A stretch of DNA of 64,000 bases. Source: Aptenodytes patagonicus. Taxonomy: Eukaryota; Chordata; Aves; Sphenisciformes; Spheniscidae. Position 1 is the first letter of the stretch, and every line of letters begins with the position of its first letter. The notes below the pieces were generated by a model that worked only from the letters and a program-made list of their open reading frames with translations, was not told where the DNA came from and searched no databases. This document shows positions 39,601 to 52,400 of this stretch, piece after piece. Position numbers and translations under genes: made by a program. The stretch spans positions 5,520,501 through 5,584,500 of the forward strand of contig NC_134960.1 in assembly GCF_965638725.1 (NCBI RefSeq), in the 5' to 3' direction.

Positions 39601-41364
39601 CCCTGCTAGCACTGGAGTCACCACCTCAAAGTGTTAAAGACAGACATGCGTGGGTCCTATATCATACGTTTCATTTAGCAATGAAGAAATCAGCCATGAG
39701 ATGCCTTGGGTGAAGGCATACCCTTTTGGGGCTGAGCCCAAGGGCAGGGGATGGAGGCAGCAGGATCGCTCCTGGGACCCTTCTCTCCAGGGAGCAAGAG
39801 TAGCAATAGCTAATAGTGCTGTAATAGCTCCATAATGGCTTTATAATAGCTCCAGCCTCCCCACTGCTCCTCCTGACTTGTACCATTTTATTTCTGTCCT
39901 GTCCAGGCTCCTATTTCAGCAGGAGCTGGGTAACCCGAGCCTGCGGCGCTGCTCCGTGCCAGCTCCGGCCATCAGCTGCCTAGCAGCAGCTCCGGCACGG
40001 ACCTCATCTGCCACCAGCAAGGGTGGCAAGGAGCGAGGGCATTCGGAGGGAGGAGGCGTCAAACAACTTTCGTGCCAGCTGCAGTTCTCCCGCGTTGGCA
40101 GACATCCCCAGTAACGCTAATGACTTTGGTGGCATTAATCCAGATGAGATGGGGGCAGCTAAAATGATATTAGCCTGGGCGCAGGAAGGCTGCGGGCGCC
40201 GCTGGAGAATTGCTCTTGCCCACCCAACGCTCCCCACATCTTGGTCATGTAGCAAAGGGAGGTGTTTGCTCAACGGAGGGCTTCAGAGCGAGGAAAATCT
40301 GGAGGAAACTGCTCCCAGCATGAGCGAGTGGGGATTTGCCGTGACCGCACGGTAAACAAGGGCCTGCCCAGACATCCCCCAGCCGCGGGGCAGCCCCGGA
40401 GCAGCACGGCACAGCACGGCACGGTGCTCCCTCCCAGGGGTGTGCCACGCTGCTTGGGTCCACGCTGGCATCGCCTCTTCTAACGCACCCAGCTGAAAAT
40501 CATTGTGTCTCTTTTAACATACCTCTGGCACCATCTTATTATCCTGCTGCTTTAACATCCCAAGCACGACGCACACGGCCGGGGCTCCAATTTAATTTTT
40601 ATTTCTCTTTTAATGTGTTTCAAAAATACCCGGGGAATTGGAAATGTCAGGACACCAGCATGGCTGTATCGGCCGCAGGAATCCGCCTCCCTCTTCGTAA
40701 TAGATAATTGAAGACTTTCAAACGGGAGCTGCCTTGACGTGAGCATTGGCTCCTCACGGTGCTGACCCCGGCTTCATTTATTTTCTAGCTGTACAAAGCA
40801 CTAATAAAGCTTTAACTTACCTGCTTTTCTAAACTTTACGTCTGAAGCATTCAGTGGTGCATGGTCAAGGAGGAAATAAGAGAGGTTAACCTAAAATAGC
40901 ACTCTATTCAGAATGGGCTAAAAAATATAAATCCCAGAGCCATGCTCAAATGGCAGGGATGCTATTTCTCTCTGTAACGCTAGGGTAAATGCGCCGACTG
41001 GCAATACCCATCGGTGGCTTTGGTCTCTGCATCAGTGTGCACCAAGTCCCTGAGGAGGTCCTGCTTTGGGGGACAGTGCCACACTCAGATCCCTCGGAAA
41101 GGCAATTTATTGAGCCTTGAGATTAAACCCCCGGCGCTGCTAACTCCTGCATGAGCCAAGTAGGACCTGAAACACAGACGGGAGCAGGGCCGGCTTTCCC
41201 TGCAGACACTCGGTGCCTCCAGCCGGACCTGCCAGCACTCAGGACCAGCAGCACCCAGCTTACCCCGCGGTTAATATATATTAACAATGCCGACCGCACC
41301 ATAGTGGATTTAAGCGAGGCGCGCTGCCAGGGAGGTGAACTGGGCAGGATTTAGGAAATCTGCG

Positions 41365-41495
41365 CTCCGGGCCTGCTCCTGCATCTCCCCTAGAGCAAGT
41401 GTCATCATCTCATTACACTTCGGTTTCACCACGTGTGAATCGGGAGCGGTGATATCGGCCACCTTGGTGTGCAAGAGACGCCTGGGCAGCCTCCC
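41365..41495 (+). repeat. MIR-like ancient SINE relic
   Basis: Text such as CATTACACTTCGGTTTCACC, GTGTGAATCGGGAGCGGTGA and GGCCACCTTGG follows the order of the MIR core (cacttctctg...cctcagtttcc...tctgtaaaatgggg...ataat), heavily mutated. Called from memory of the consensus and not aligned. Confidence 0.4.
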
Positions 41496-44400
41496 TCCCG
41501 TTCAGACAAGCAGCAGAAGTCCGGTGCAATGCAGAGTCCCCGAATACAGTCTCCGTTATTTCCCAATAGTTACATGCAGACAAACTTGCCCGTCGCTGAA
41601 AGAACATTTTGCTAAAATACAGCTCCTCCTCGCTCCGAGTGTGGCCAGACAAACCACAGAGCCACAGTACAGATTTTTTTTTTTTTCTTGATACAGCTTG
41701 AAAAACGCAGAGATGAACCAGCAAACCTGAGCAACGAGCACTGAAAAATCACTGGAGGTTGTTCTGGCAGGCGGGATCGCTGAGCGGCTTTTATCCCAGC
41801 TGCTGCTTGAGCTGCTCAGATGGGGGGGGCTTTGCAAGCCTGTCCCATCCATACGTGTCCACCGGCCACCCGAGTGCCACTGGACGTGGGTGGGTGCACG
41901 CGTGGCCGGGACAGGCTGGGATGGGTGTGCGGTGCGGGGACATCCCACAGGGGGGAGCCTCGTCACCAGCCTGCAGGGGACACTGCCCCGGGGACACTGC
42001 CCCAGGCATCCCCACCACGGGCATCCCCGCCGGCCACTGGACCTTCTGCTCACGCTACGCCGCGCCGTTGTGTTTGACCCCGGCACTGTAGGTTTTGCTC
42101 CATTTCCACCCTCTCTGAATTAACGGATGCAAAATGTGCTGGTTTCATCCTCGAAGGGACCGGGCAAAGCTCCCTCCAAAACTACCACAGTTCAGGTTTT
42201 CAGAGCTAATCTGGGATTTAGGGAGGGAATATAATCAAGGAAATCTGTTTTCAAAGGGTGTCACTGGGAAAATTTCATCCCACTGAGGGTCCTATCGGCT
42301 CTCCGTGTCTGGAGGATGCTGACAAGCCAGACCGGTGAGCCAGATCCCCATCTTACACGTTCCCAGCAGGTCAACTTTAAACCAAACAGTAAAGGCCTAA
42401 AACTGGTTTAGTAAAGCCAGAGACCTTGCCACGAGTTGTCACCTCACTCTGTACTCAGGTAACACCGGAGATGTCGCCTCCCACCTCAAAGATTAATAAA
42501 TGCATGGCACTGCCTTCATCTGCAGATTGATTAAAGCGTATATAGGAACATGACATCAATGCCCCACTCCATTAAGAAATGGAAATACACAGCTCGATGC
42601 CTGTGAAAAGACAGGCAGGGCAAGAAGAGCTTCCTTGGGGGGGGAGAAGAGCAAAGTGCCGGAGCTGCAGTGGGCACCATGGGGGAAGCAAGCCCCCAAG
42701 CAGTGCAGGTTCCCCACCAACTTCTTGGGGCAAAGCAGGTGCCAGAAGCAAGTTTTCTGCTCACTTTGTTTTTCCCAGCAAGACTGGAAGCGCTTTTAAA
42801 GTTGGTCTGTGGCCCAGGATCCCCCAGAGGAAGCTTCAGCTTTGTGCACTCAGAATCGCCTCTGTCCAAAGAAATAAAGATGAGTTTTAAGAAAATATCT
42901 GTAGCTCAAATCACCGTTTTCTTCTGCGAGTCTCAAAACCTCCCACGCTCGGTGTGCCAGACACAGCCAGCACTGACACACGTATCCTCCAGCTCAGAAA
43001 TGAAGATCTTTGGGCTTAATCTGTTCCCCATGACACGAAGTGGACGGGGGACAGGAGGGGTGACAGAGCCACAGCCGGGAAGGGACAGTGCAAGGAACCA
43101 TGCTGGGAAAGGCTGGGGAGCACCACATGAGCCAGGTTGTAATCAGTTAATTTAACTGGAGTTTGGCGGGGAATGATTAAGAAAGAGGTGATAATTTTCC
43201 TCCATATCAAGTGCCCAATCTCTTCCTGGACAGGCTTTTATCTGCTGAGGTGACACATTGCCAGGACAGAGATCTGTTCCTCTCATGCAGATGCCCAGGC
43301 AGTAACCTATCTGCTGCACTAACACCGTTTTGCATGACACTTCCTTTAAAGAAGGAGAGAAAAACAAAACACTTGTCCCTACTTTATAACGCTGCTGTGT
43401 AAACAGCCCTGTAGGCTTTGAAGGACACACCTAAAGGAGGCAGGTGAGGTGAGGCTGATCAGGTCATGGAGCTGCCTCTCCAGGGCCAACAGGACGGCTG
43501 AGTCTTCTCGAGAATCGCTGAGATCTGGAGGTTGATCTAAACCCGAACATTTTACTCTGCCCCGCTTTTCGGGGCGGCTCGAGATGTGGCAGGACCAAGT
43601 TCAGACATGTCATTGCCCACAAGTATCTTTGCATCGTTTTTGGATGCTGCGGAGATGGAGGCACAGAATGGTCACTGGGATTTAGGAAACTGAGCCAGGA
43701 TGGACAGACGGCCCTTTTCCAGGGGTAGATGCTCAGCAAAGAAAAGTTTTGCTCCACTGGAAGGGCCAGGAAAGTTTGGGGCAGGAGATGTGACTTCCCT
43801 CCGCAGTGCAGAGGGGATGCCGCTGCCTGCGCCTCTGCAGAGGGACGTGCCAGGCTTTTATTGAGACATTTGACTCTGCCGGCTCATCTGCTCATTGCCC
43901 CCATGCTGGGAGGGCAAGGGAGCTGCCTTCAGGAGTCTGGAAACGGGTGAGGATGGGGAGACAGAGGCTTAGGAGGGGAGCGGGGAAGTCACTGGAGTGA
44001 GAAGATAGTGGAAAGTACAGCTTTGAAACATGCAATGCAAAACCAGGGGGAAGGAAGGGGAAGAAATGCCCTTTATCTGCTTGCGAGTGAAATAGCCTTG
44101 TTCTTCCCATGAGCAATGTCCCAGCTTGGCTCCCGGGCTGAGGTCGCTGTCTCGAATGTTTGTGTGAGCTTCTGCTTCGGCAGGCGTGCAGCTCACCCGC
44201 GCCTCCAGCGCAGCAGCGCCCACAGCCTTCCCCAGACAGTTTGGCCAGGGGTTGCAGCCTTCCCGGCTCGCCCCGCGCCGACAAGCAGCCATCCCAGCCA
44301 GACAAGCCGCTCGGCTCCACGCCCCGGTGCCGGCGGACGGCGGCTGGGATCCAGGGCTGGCAGCGCCACGTGGGAATCTGGGGATCAACAAGTGACTTTC

Positions 44401-46348
44401 CCTAGGGAAACGGGCACTTCTGCTCGCAGGGCGAACACCCCCCTCCAGCCGCTGCCCCTGAGAGCGGAGGAGCCGTCGATCGGGCTGGAGGGGCCCCAAC
44501 CCATCACCCAGCCTGTCCCTCCCTGCCACGGCAGGGCCATGCTCGCCCATCTCATTCCTGACGCATGATGGGCCCGCAGCAAAGTAAATCTCCCCCTTGA
44601 GCCTCTTGCTCTGCCTCTTGCTGATGGAAAAAAGAAGTTTTTCCTCCCTCGATTGCTCCTTCTTCTCTTTTCTAGCCCAAACCCAACATCCTGTGCACAC
44701 AGGCCCGAGAGCTCTGTGATGCTCTGGGGCCATTTCTACATTAATGCTCTTCCCGAATCACCTTGACAGCCCTTGCTGAGAAGTGTCCGTGTCACCAGCT
44801 GGCTTGTGGCTGGAAAAATCAGAATTTGGTTCCAAACCCAAATTTTTTGCTTCCTGAAACCAAAAGATTTCTCTAGCCCAGACCATGCAAGCTAGAGCCT
44901 CCTGTGGTCCTGGTTTTTGGCATCCTGATGGTCCTGTATTCTATTCCAGGATGTGTTTCCTTCAGTAGCAGAGCCTCTTACCTTGGACTTGCTCGTTCCT
45001 GGCCTCTCTGATGAAGTTCACTCTTTGCCCCATCACGCCGCACATGAGGCTGTGCTGGGAACCAGTATTAAAAGACAGAGAAACTGGTTGCATTGGTACA
45101 GCTGAGGGGGGGCAAACTGCTGCGGGGAGGCAGGAGACAGGAACTCCTTGAGATAATTTTGGCACTAGGAAAGCACACCTAAACCGTCACGGTTGGACGT
45201 TTTAACCTTGGTTGTTTTCAGTGAACATCGGGCCACTTCTAACTATGTGCCAAAATAGGAATGAAAAGGACTAAGCCCGTGGGATAGGTGTGGCATGAAA
45301 CCTGATTTCAGTTTCACCTCCATCCTCAATTACCATTCATTAATCAAAACATATTCGTTATACAGGCAAAACTCCCACCAGCGTCGCCGGGTCCGGGGCT
45401 GGGGTCCTGCTGGGAACCGCAGCAGGCCGTGGGGGACCGCGCAGCAGGCAGAGCGATGGGGACCTATTTTCCCCAATACGGGAAAGTTGGGAAGACTTAA
45501 AAAAACCCAATTCCTGCGTAGAGCTGAGCATGCAGGAGGATTGCCCCGTGGCTGCAGTGATGGAGTATTTTGAAGCAAAGGGACATGTCCCCTTTGCTGA
45601 GCGGCTGGCTGTGTACAGACCAAGGACGTGGCATCACCCGCGGGGGCTCGGGCAGCTTCCCGGGGCGAGCGGTGCGGGACAGCACCATAAAACATCCTCC
45701 GCCTCGCCAGCGAGGGGGTGGCTTTCTAATTACCCAGGTGGATTTTTATTGTAACGAAGCCAGCAATGCAGGATTTGACGCTAGGGGTCTGAATGTGTCA
45801 CCTGCCGAGGGCAATTTAGCAAGTGGTCTGTGCTTTATTTTCCTGTTGTCCACAGCCGTGAGGCTCGCTGCCCCAAAAGCCGAGCGCCCGTCCCTGCGGG
45901 ACCCGCCGCCCGGCAGAGTGTGTGGCACTTATATAAACCGATTTATCTCATGTCTGCCTTCTCTTAAAACCCATATTCTGATATGAAGAGGGTTTTATGG
46001 GTGCATGGGGCTGTATGTACTATCACTGCCTCTTGACTTCGGACAGATACCAAAATACTTCAGGATTTCGATCGTCCCGTGAAAAGCACTGGCTGTTTGG
46101 TCACGTAGCAAGAAAATAAGCCACGAAGCATCAACATTTTATCAGTAAAGCCAAGGGGCTCCAGCTGACATTCAGGACACCGCTTTCCAAACAGCCTGCC
46201 CTGCAACAGCGCATGGAGCCAAGGCAAACTCCCGCAGTGCCACCACACCGGGCGGCTGGCGGCTCGCTTTGAGGTCTGAGGCTGCCCAGAACGACTGACA
46301 GTTTTCTGCGTAACCAGGTAAATTCAACAGAATTTTCCTTTCAGATTT

Positions 46349-46362
46349 CCCCCCCCCCCCCC
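46349..46362 (+). repeat. Poly-C tract
   Basis: A run of about 14 C residues. No adjoining element was recognised. Confidence 0.85.
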
Positions 46363-46619
46363 ATCCAAGACCAAACCAAAAGCAAGTTTCTAGGCAGCGG
46401 GAAAGCCAAAGAGAAACTCCTTCAGCATCATTTCACAGATGGGACCTACGGCTCAGGCGACCCAGGCTGCGACCTGCAGGCTCTTCCCATGGGTGACGGG
46501 GCAGCACCCAGTCCCGCTGCAGCCCTCCTGAGCCCGGCCAGGCTTCACCCGCACACACCCTGCGATGTATGGAGCAAAGCACTAAAATCAGCTTCCGAAC
46601 AGCTACGCCCAGTCCAACT

Positions 46620-46762
46620 CTCCACTGATTTACTCTGAGATCCCAAGACCGCCCGGCTCTGTGCCTCAGTTTACCCAACTGTAAAACAGAGACAGCTATA
46701 TTTAATTTCTTTTACTGCAAGGACATTGCATGAAGCACTCTATAAGTGCAAAATTTATTAAC
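46620..46762 (+). repeat. MIR-like ancient SINE relic
   Basis: CTGTGCCTCAGTTTACCCAA and CTGTAAAACAGAGACAGCTA reproduce the diagnostic middle of MIR (tgcctcagtttcc then tctgtaaaatgggga), and GAAGCACTCTATAAGTGCAA near the end fits the tail (aagcgctatataagtgcaa). It is plus-oriented, with several indels. Of the three MIR-like copies in the window this is the clearest. Confidence 0.65.
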
Positions 46763-49189
46763 ACAGCAAGACCAAAGTCTGCTTTTGCTTAAGGTGGGTA
46801 AGTCCAGCAGCGGTACGACTGGGATCGTTGCAGTCCCATCGGTCTGCCAGGCTGGATAACCCCGCAGAAGCACTGGCTCCCACTCGCCGGGACTGAGCTG
46901 TAAATGCAGAAAAAACCTGCAGCAGCACGGGAAGGCTTGTCCCAGCATGCTGCTTTGTTTGCTGACAGCTAGCGTAAGTGACAACATTGCCAGTGACTTT
47001 TAAGATCCCTGTGACTTTAATTGGAAGGGACATTTTTAATAGCCCAGGCAAATAGCTGTGATCCTGCCAACTGCAGCGACTGCTCGCAGCAGAGCTTCAC
47101 GCCCAGAGATGCTGTTATTCTTCTGGCGTGTGATAGGAATATCATGTGTGAACTGACATAGCAGACACGCCAACTTTTTTTTAGCTGTACAAGCTCTCTC
47201 AGAGAAGAAAAAAAAACAAAACACATCAATATGCCCCCGGGGACAGCCAGACACAAACCCAAAAATGACCTGCGTGCATATAGAAAATGCACAGCAGATT
47301 TCCAAACCGTATGCATGGGCTTTAATCAATGAACTTGATTGATACATGGGAAACACTTTATTCCCAGTAATTGTCCTTTGACAGCTATAACAAGCAGGAT
47401 CTGCTCGGGATGGTAATGATTAAAATGCTGACTCACAGAGGGTTTTGCCATGCTGGCAGGACTACCCCAGCTTTGTGCTCATTTGGAAGGTATTTTGCAT
47501 CCCTGCTTTTCAACTAATCTGCAATTTTAATCCTCCAGCTGCAGTTGTTTGCGGCTTTGCCCAACTGACTCCAGGTTTCCCTTCCGCAGGTCTGGAGGGA
47601 GAGGGTTGTCCTCTCGCTCGCTAACATGCTGACAGGCAGCAGGACAGGGCGAGTCCCTGCGCTTTCTGCAGCCAAGAACAGCGAGGAGCTCGTCTGCCTG
47701 CTCCTGGGAAGGAGAGAGAGGAGTGACAGCCCCCCAGCTGCCTGGGACCTGAGCCGATAGACCTGTGCTTCAGACATCCAGCGCTGCGACGTGTAAAACC
47801 ATAGGGCAGATTGCTGGCTTTGCAATGCTTTCATGCATTTCATGGCAAGACAGCGAAGTACTTCGCAAACGTGTTTAAGGTGCAGCCGCCTGCCTGACCA
47901 TAGTGCTGCTGGCTGCGGCTGCTTGCCCGGGTGCAAAGATGGGGTTTATCCCCGTGTGGCCCCTTTGGCTCGTGGCACAGCCCCCCAGGTGCCACGTGCA
48001 GCGTGGTCCCATTCCCTTGAAGCTCACATTTGCAGCCCCTTCGCGAGTCCCCTTGCGGTAGCAGCGATTAACACCAGGAGAGGGGTGTACCCAGGGGTCA
48101 GCTGGGGAGCTGAGAGGAGGAGGAGGGCAGCACCTCTGCCCTGCCACGGAGCCAGCGCCGGGCAGATGCTGCGCCCGTGTGCCATGGGGCAGTGCCTGGC
48201 AGAGCCGGGGGGGCTGCTTGGCACTGCTGGCATGGCACGGCATGACATGGCAGGGCACTGCTTTCGGGCTAAGCACCCACACTGCCTCACTCAGCAGGCA
48301 GGATCCCTGCCCAGGGTGAGCCAGCCCCGGGTTGGGACCATTCAGCCACAGGAAAACGGACCAAGAAGCTTCCATGAACACCATCTCGCTGTTGCTCCAT
48401 CTGCAGCATTACAGCTCTTTACAGCCCTTAATGATGTTGGCCATAACTATTAAGAGGCTTTTTTGGGTTTCCTCTGATAAGGATTTTCCTTTCCTGAGCA
48501 CAGCCAATGGCTCGGCGGTGGTGGAGGCCCCTCGCTTCAGTCGGGGGGTATGGGCAGCGCTCCTGCCTGCAGAGCCAGCAAGCAGCCGCGCTTTTGCTGC
48601 GGCAGCCTTCACCATAGGGAAACTGCTAACCCCAGAAAACTGTTCCCCTAATTACAGCGTTGGAGCACGGAGCAAACCACATAAATGATTCACACAGTGT
48701 TCCCAAGCTGCAGCCGCGTAAATTAGAGAGATTTCCAAACACTCCTGAGCCATGCACACTGTTATCAGGATGGAAATGCAGAAACTTTCATCATAAAGAG
48801 GCGAGGAGGGAAAAAAGCCCCGCCGTTAAATGCATCTCTTCAAATCAAGAAGACCTGGGAGGTCTATCCCCTATAGATCTTTACAGAATGGTTGTTAAAA
48901 CTCCTCGGGGAGTTCTCGTAGGAGGGAGCAGGCAGATAGCAGGGGAACTATAGAAATGCATCAGCTTGTTATTTCGGAGGAACGCAGGGACTGAGCCTCC
49001 GCTGGCAAGCAGAGGATGAAAAGGAGAAGGCAAGTGGACTTGGGGCCAAGAGAAAGGGATGGCTGGCGGTGGGGAAGAGAGTTAAAAGTGCCCCATTGTT
49101 AGGGAAGTTTGCTCTCCTTCAGACCATCCCGCTCCCAGGGACACTGCGCCACCTTTTGAAGTGCAACCTTAGGCGGTTCCTTGTCACCC

Positions 49190-49278
49190 ATTGGAGCGGG
49201 AGCTTTTTTACCACATTAAGTCATTGGGTAGCAAATGAATGGGGGGTTTTGACTATTCACAACTTCACCTTATAAATA
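49190..49278 (+). promoter_or_regulatory. WNT8A: WNT8A core promoter (inverted CCAAT boxes and TATA box)
   Basis: TATAAATA lies at 49,271-49,278 and inverted CCAAT boxes (ATTGG) lie at 49,190-49,194 and 49,223-49,227, about 110 and 75 bases upstream of a start site expected near 49,300-49,305. That would give a 5' UTR of about 125 bases before the ATG at 49,428. The spacing is textbook and suits a tightly regulated early embryonic gene. The start site itself is inferred. Confidence 0.6.
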
Positions 49279-49427
49279 TCAGGGCTGTAGGTTCCTGCAG
49301 CTTTCCTCCATCCCGATAGCTCACCTTAGGAAGGAGCGGAGGGAGGCGGCCCTGCTCACTCGGGGACCTGCGGTGCGGAGAGCTACGGATCAGTGAAAGG
49401 GATCCAACCCCGCTCCTTGCGACAGCC

Positions 49428-49498
49428 ATGAAGAGAAGCACCTTCCTCATTCTCTCCATCGCAGGGGTCTACAGTGCCGTTTTCCACGCAGCAGCATG
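49428..49498 (+). CDS. WNT8A: WNT8A exon 1 (signal peptide)
   Basis: The ATG is at 49,428-49,430. It codes 23 residues plus two bases of Trp24, with donor GTAGGG at 49,499. The peptide is hydrophobic with small residues (HAAAW) at its end, as expected for signal-peptidase cleavage. Intron 1 is only 89 bp. Confidence 0.92.
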
Positions 49499-52400
49499 GT
49501 AGGGTCCAACTCAGTGGAAAGGGCATTTTTTAGGGATGCTCTTCAGCCTGTGGTAAACTGTGATTCATTTTCTTCTCTTTGTTTCAGGTCTGTGAATAAC
49601 TTTCTGATGACAGGACCTAAGGTAACTAACACACGGACTGTCAGGAATTTAAGTAGAGCAATTTTGTTTTGCAAATGGGAAGTAGTACTTTTCCAAGGAA
49701 CCAGATTTCCCAGAGCATATCGGCTCCAAGTCCTGCCGAGTAATGAGGGAAAGGACTCGCAACTCCTTTATGTCTGTTTTCATTGATAAATGGTAAAACG
49801 CGGCGGGTTTTAACCCCGCTGTTTCCCATGCCAGGCTTACCTGACATATTCCAGCAGCGTGGCGGCCGGGGCGCACAGCGGGATGGAGGAGTGCAAGTTC
49901 CAGTTTGGGTGGGAGCGCTGGAACTGCCCCGAGAGCGCCCTGCAGCTCTCCACCCACAACCGGCTCCGCAGCGGTGAGTGCGCCTTTACCTGCCGGCACC
50001 AGCATCCCCGACCCGGGATGCCTTTGGGTACGAGCTGGGATGCGCTCTGGAGAGAGCTGGGGCTGCTAATGAAACCGACCGATGGAGAAGGGTTTCTGTG
50101 TCACAAATACCATGGTGGTTTTTCTCCATCTGTATTAATGGGATGTAATAAATAGCGCTAACATTTTTCTAGGAATCCCAGGCTCTCTCTGGATCTCTGT
50201 CCGTGCTAGGCTAGAGCTCGGTCCTTCCCGCAGTGCTGCTCCATGGGCTTGCTCCTGCCACTTTGCGTGCAGCATCCCAGGGAGCGCAATGCTAGAGGCC
50301 CCTGAGCGTGCAACGGGGAGAAGCGCAGGAGAGGCGGAGAGAGAAACCAGAGACGTGCACTAAGAAACTGTCTTCGTAAGAAAGTTGTGGATATATTTGA
50401 ATACTGACTGCTTCAACAAGCAGCAATCTCTTTTTTCCCAGAGCAGCGTCTCTATTTGAATCTGCTAGGAAAGCCAAAAAAGAAACTAAATTAGAAGTGT
50501 GGGTGCAGACAGCTGTTAGCACAGGTTCAACCACCGACTGAAACAAGATCAATGACGATTTTCCCCAGCAGGCAAGATCAAAGCATGAACATACCCCCCG
50601 AGCAGGAAAGGACAGAGACGAACCGAGTGCCAGGCGAAGCGAGTAATAACTAACCTTGGCCAGAGCAGGGCTGGGGCATTGCCTTAAGATCCTGCTGGTG
50701 CCAAGAAACTCCATCCCATGCATGGACACCTGCATAGTATTATGCCAAATTACTGAAACCCTTGACGCTGAAGCCTGAAGAGACTCCAGTCACGAGCATT
50801 TCACTTCTGTAGCACCTTACCTTTTGCACAAACTGTTGGGTGGTTTTTTTTTTTTCCTTCTTGCACCTTTGCAGCGCGGGAGAGCTTCATTCCCAATAAA
50901 CCGGGACCGATGTCTATGTTTGCATGTGACAGCTTTTTTTCCCCTCTCCCCCAGCTACCCGGGAAACATCCTTTGTACACGCCATCAGCTCGGCCGGCGT
51001 CATGTACACCCTCACCAGGAACTGTAGCATGGGAGACTTCGAGAGCTGCGGCTGCGACGACTCCAGGAACGGCCGCGTCGGTGAGCTGCCATCTCAAGAC
51101 GGGCTGACATCGTCTCTCCATCCCCACATGCAGCCCCCCGGATTTCGGGGTAGAATTTGGCCCGACGGGGTGGTTCTGCGCTTAGCGTGCATCTCTCTTG
51201 CAGGTGGCCGAGGCTGGGTCTGGGGAGGATGCAGCGATAACGTGGAGTTTGGGGAGAGGATTTCCAAGCTCTTTGTGGATGCTTTGGAAACAGGACACGA
51301 TACCCGCGCGCTGATTAACCTGCACAACAATGAAGTCGGGAGACTTGTAAGTCAAATATATAATAATAATAATAATTATAACGATGTCTATATTGAAAAC
51401 AAAATCCGAGAGTCTGGTAGGCTGTTCACGTCCCCGTCTCCAGCCCTCTGTGACAATCTAGGCCCTGTACTGTTTGCATGGGGAAAAAAATACAGCCAGA
51501 ATCTGGCCCTAAACCTGAACCCAAGGAACTGCAGTAAGAGTTGTTCCCACTTCCAGCTTCTGCAGCTGCGTGTCATGCAGTTAACTACTAGCACACACCA
51601 CTTATTCAGAAATGCACAGGTTTTATACTCACCTAGAGCTTGTCTGGTCTGTAAAACAAAGCAAGAACCACCTTACTTGCTTGCAGTATGCATTTCCAAG
51701 CTATTTGGCCGGGGAAGCCAGGCGTGAGCTGGCCCCGCTCGCAAGCCGGCTGCCAGACTCGCCCCCCCGCTCCCCGCCTGGGCCAGCGGAGGCTCTCAGC
51801 ATCTTGCCAAACCTCCTTGTTTGTAAAAACAAGGACGGCAACACTTAACATACCTATCTCATAGGGTGTGTCGAGGCTTAATCTCACATAGATACCAGTG
51901 ATTGCGACCTTATAAATACCAGAGGGAGATAGGCAGATAATATCTGTGAAGTGCTTGGCCTGGAGGAGATGCAGAGAGGTTGGGTATGATTATTCCGAAG
52001 CCGTTTCACACATTTTGAATGAAACCTCTGAGAGGGATGATGCTCTGATGAGCGAGATGAGCTGCAGACTGGAACGGCGTGAGAAGGGCATGACCTGACA
52101 AATGCGCTTTTTTCCTGTCCTGGAGAAACAGCTCCTGCAAGGGCTAGAGACATTAGTTTGTGCCCACTCGTTATCTCTGTCCTTTTAATTAGCAAAGAGG
52201 GACGGATGTTTTCCAGGAACGGAAATAAGAGCATCAGCTCGTGTCTTGGAAGGACCTGAAGTCATGCCCAGCACAAGCCACTTTTGACCCATTGCCCCCC
52301 AGATTAGAAATGCTGTAGAGCCTGGTTTGGGGATTTAAATAACGATGCTCTGCTGCTCCTAATTTCTCCACCTTTTCCACCAAGGCTGTGAAAGCCACGA

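Larger units (their letters stand above)
36601..49180. other. Intergenic region upstream of WNT8A
   Basis: About 12.5 kb without a recognised gene. Seen in it: MIR-like relics at about 41,365-41,495 and 46,620-46,762, a C-tract at 46,349-46,362, a 14-bp tandem duplication (GGGGACACTGCCCC) near 41,976-42,003, and two complex, repeat-free AT-rich patches (about 40,540-40,860 and 46,960-47,480) that may be regulatory. The many long open frames here are a by-product of GC content and show no family resemblance. Confidence 0.65.

Noticed and set aside
43969-44733. 254-codon minus-strand open frame
   Set aside because: The longest open frame in the window, but it overlaps plus-strand frames of similar quality and reads as random GC-rich translation with no motif.
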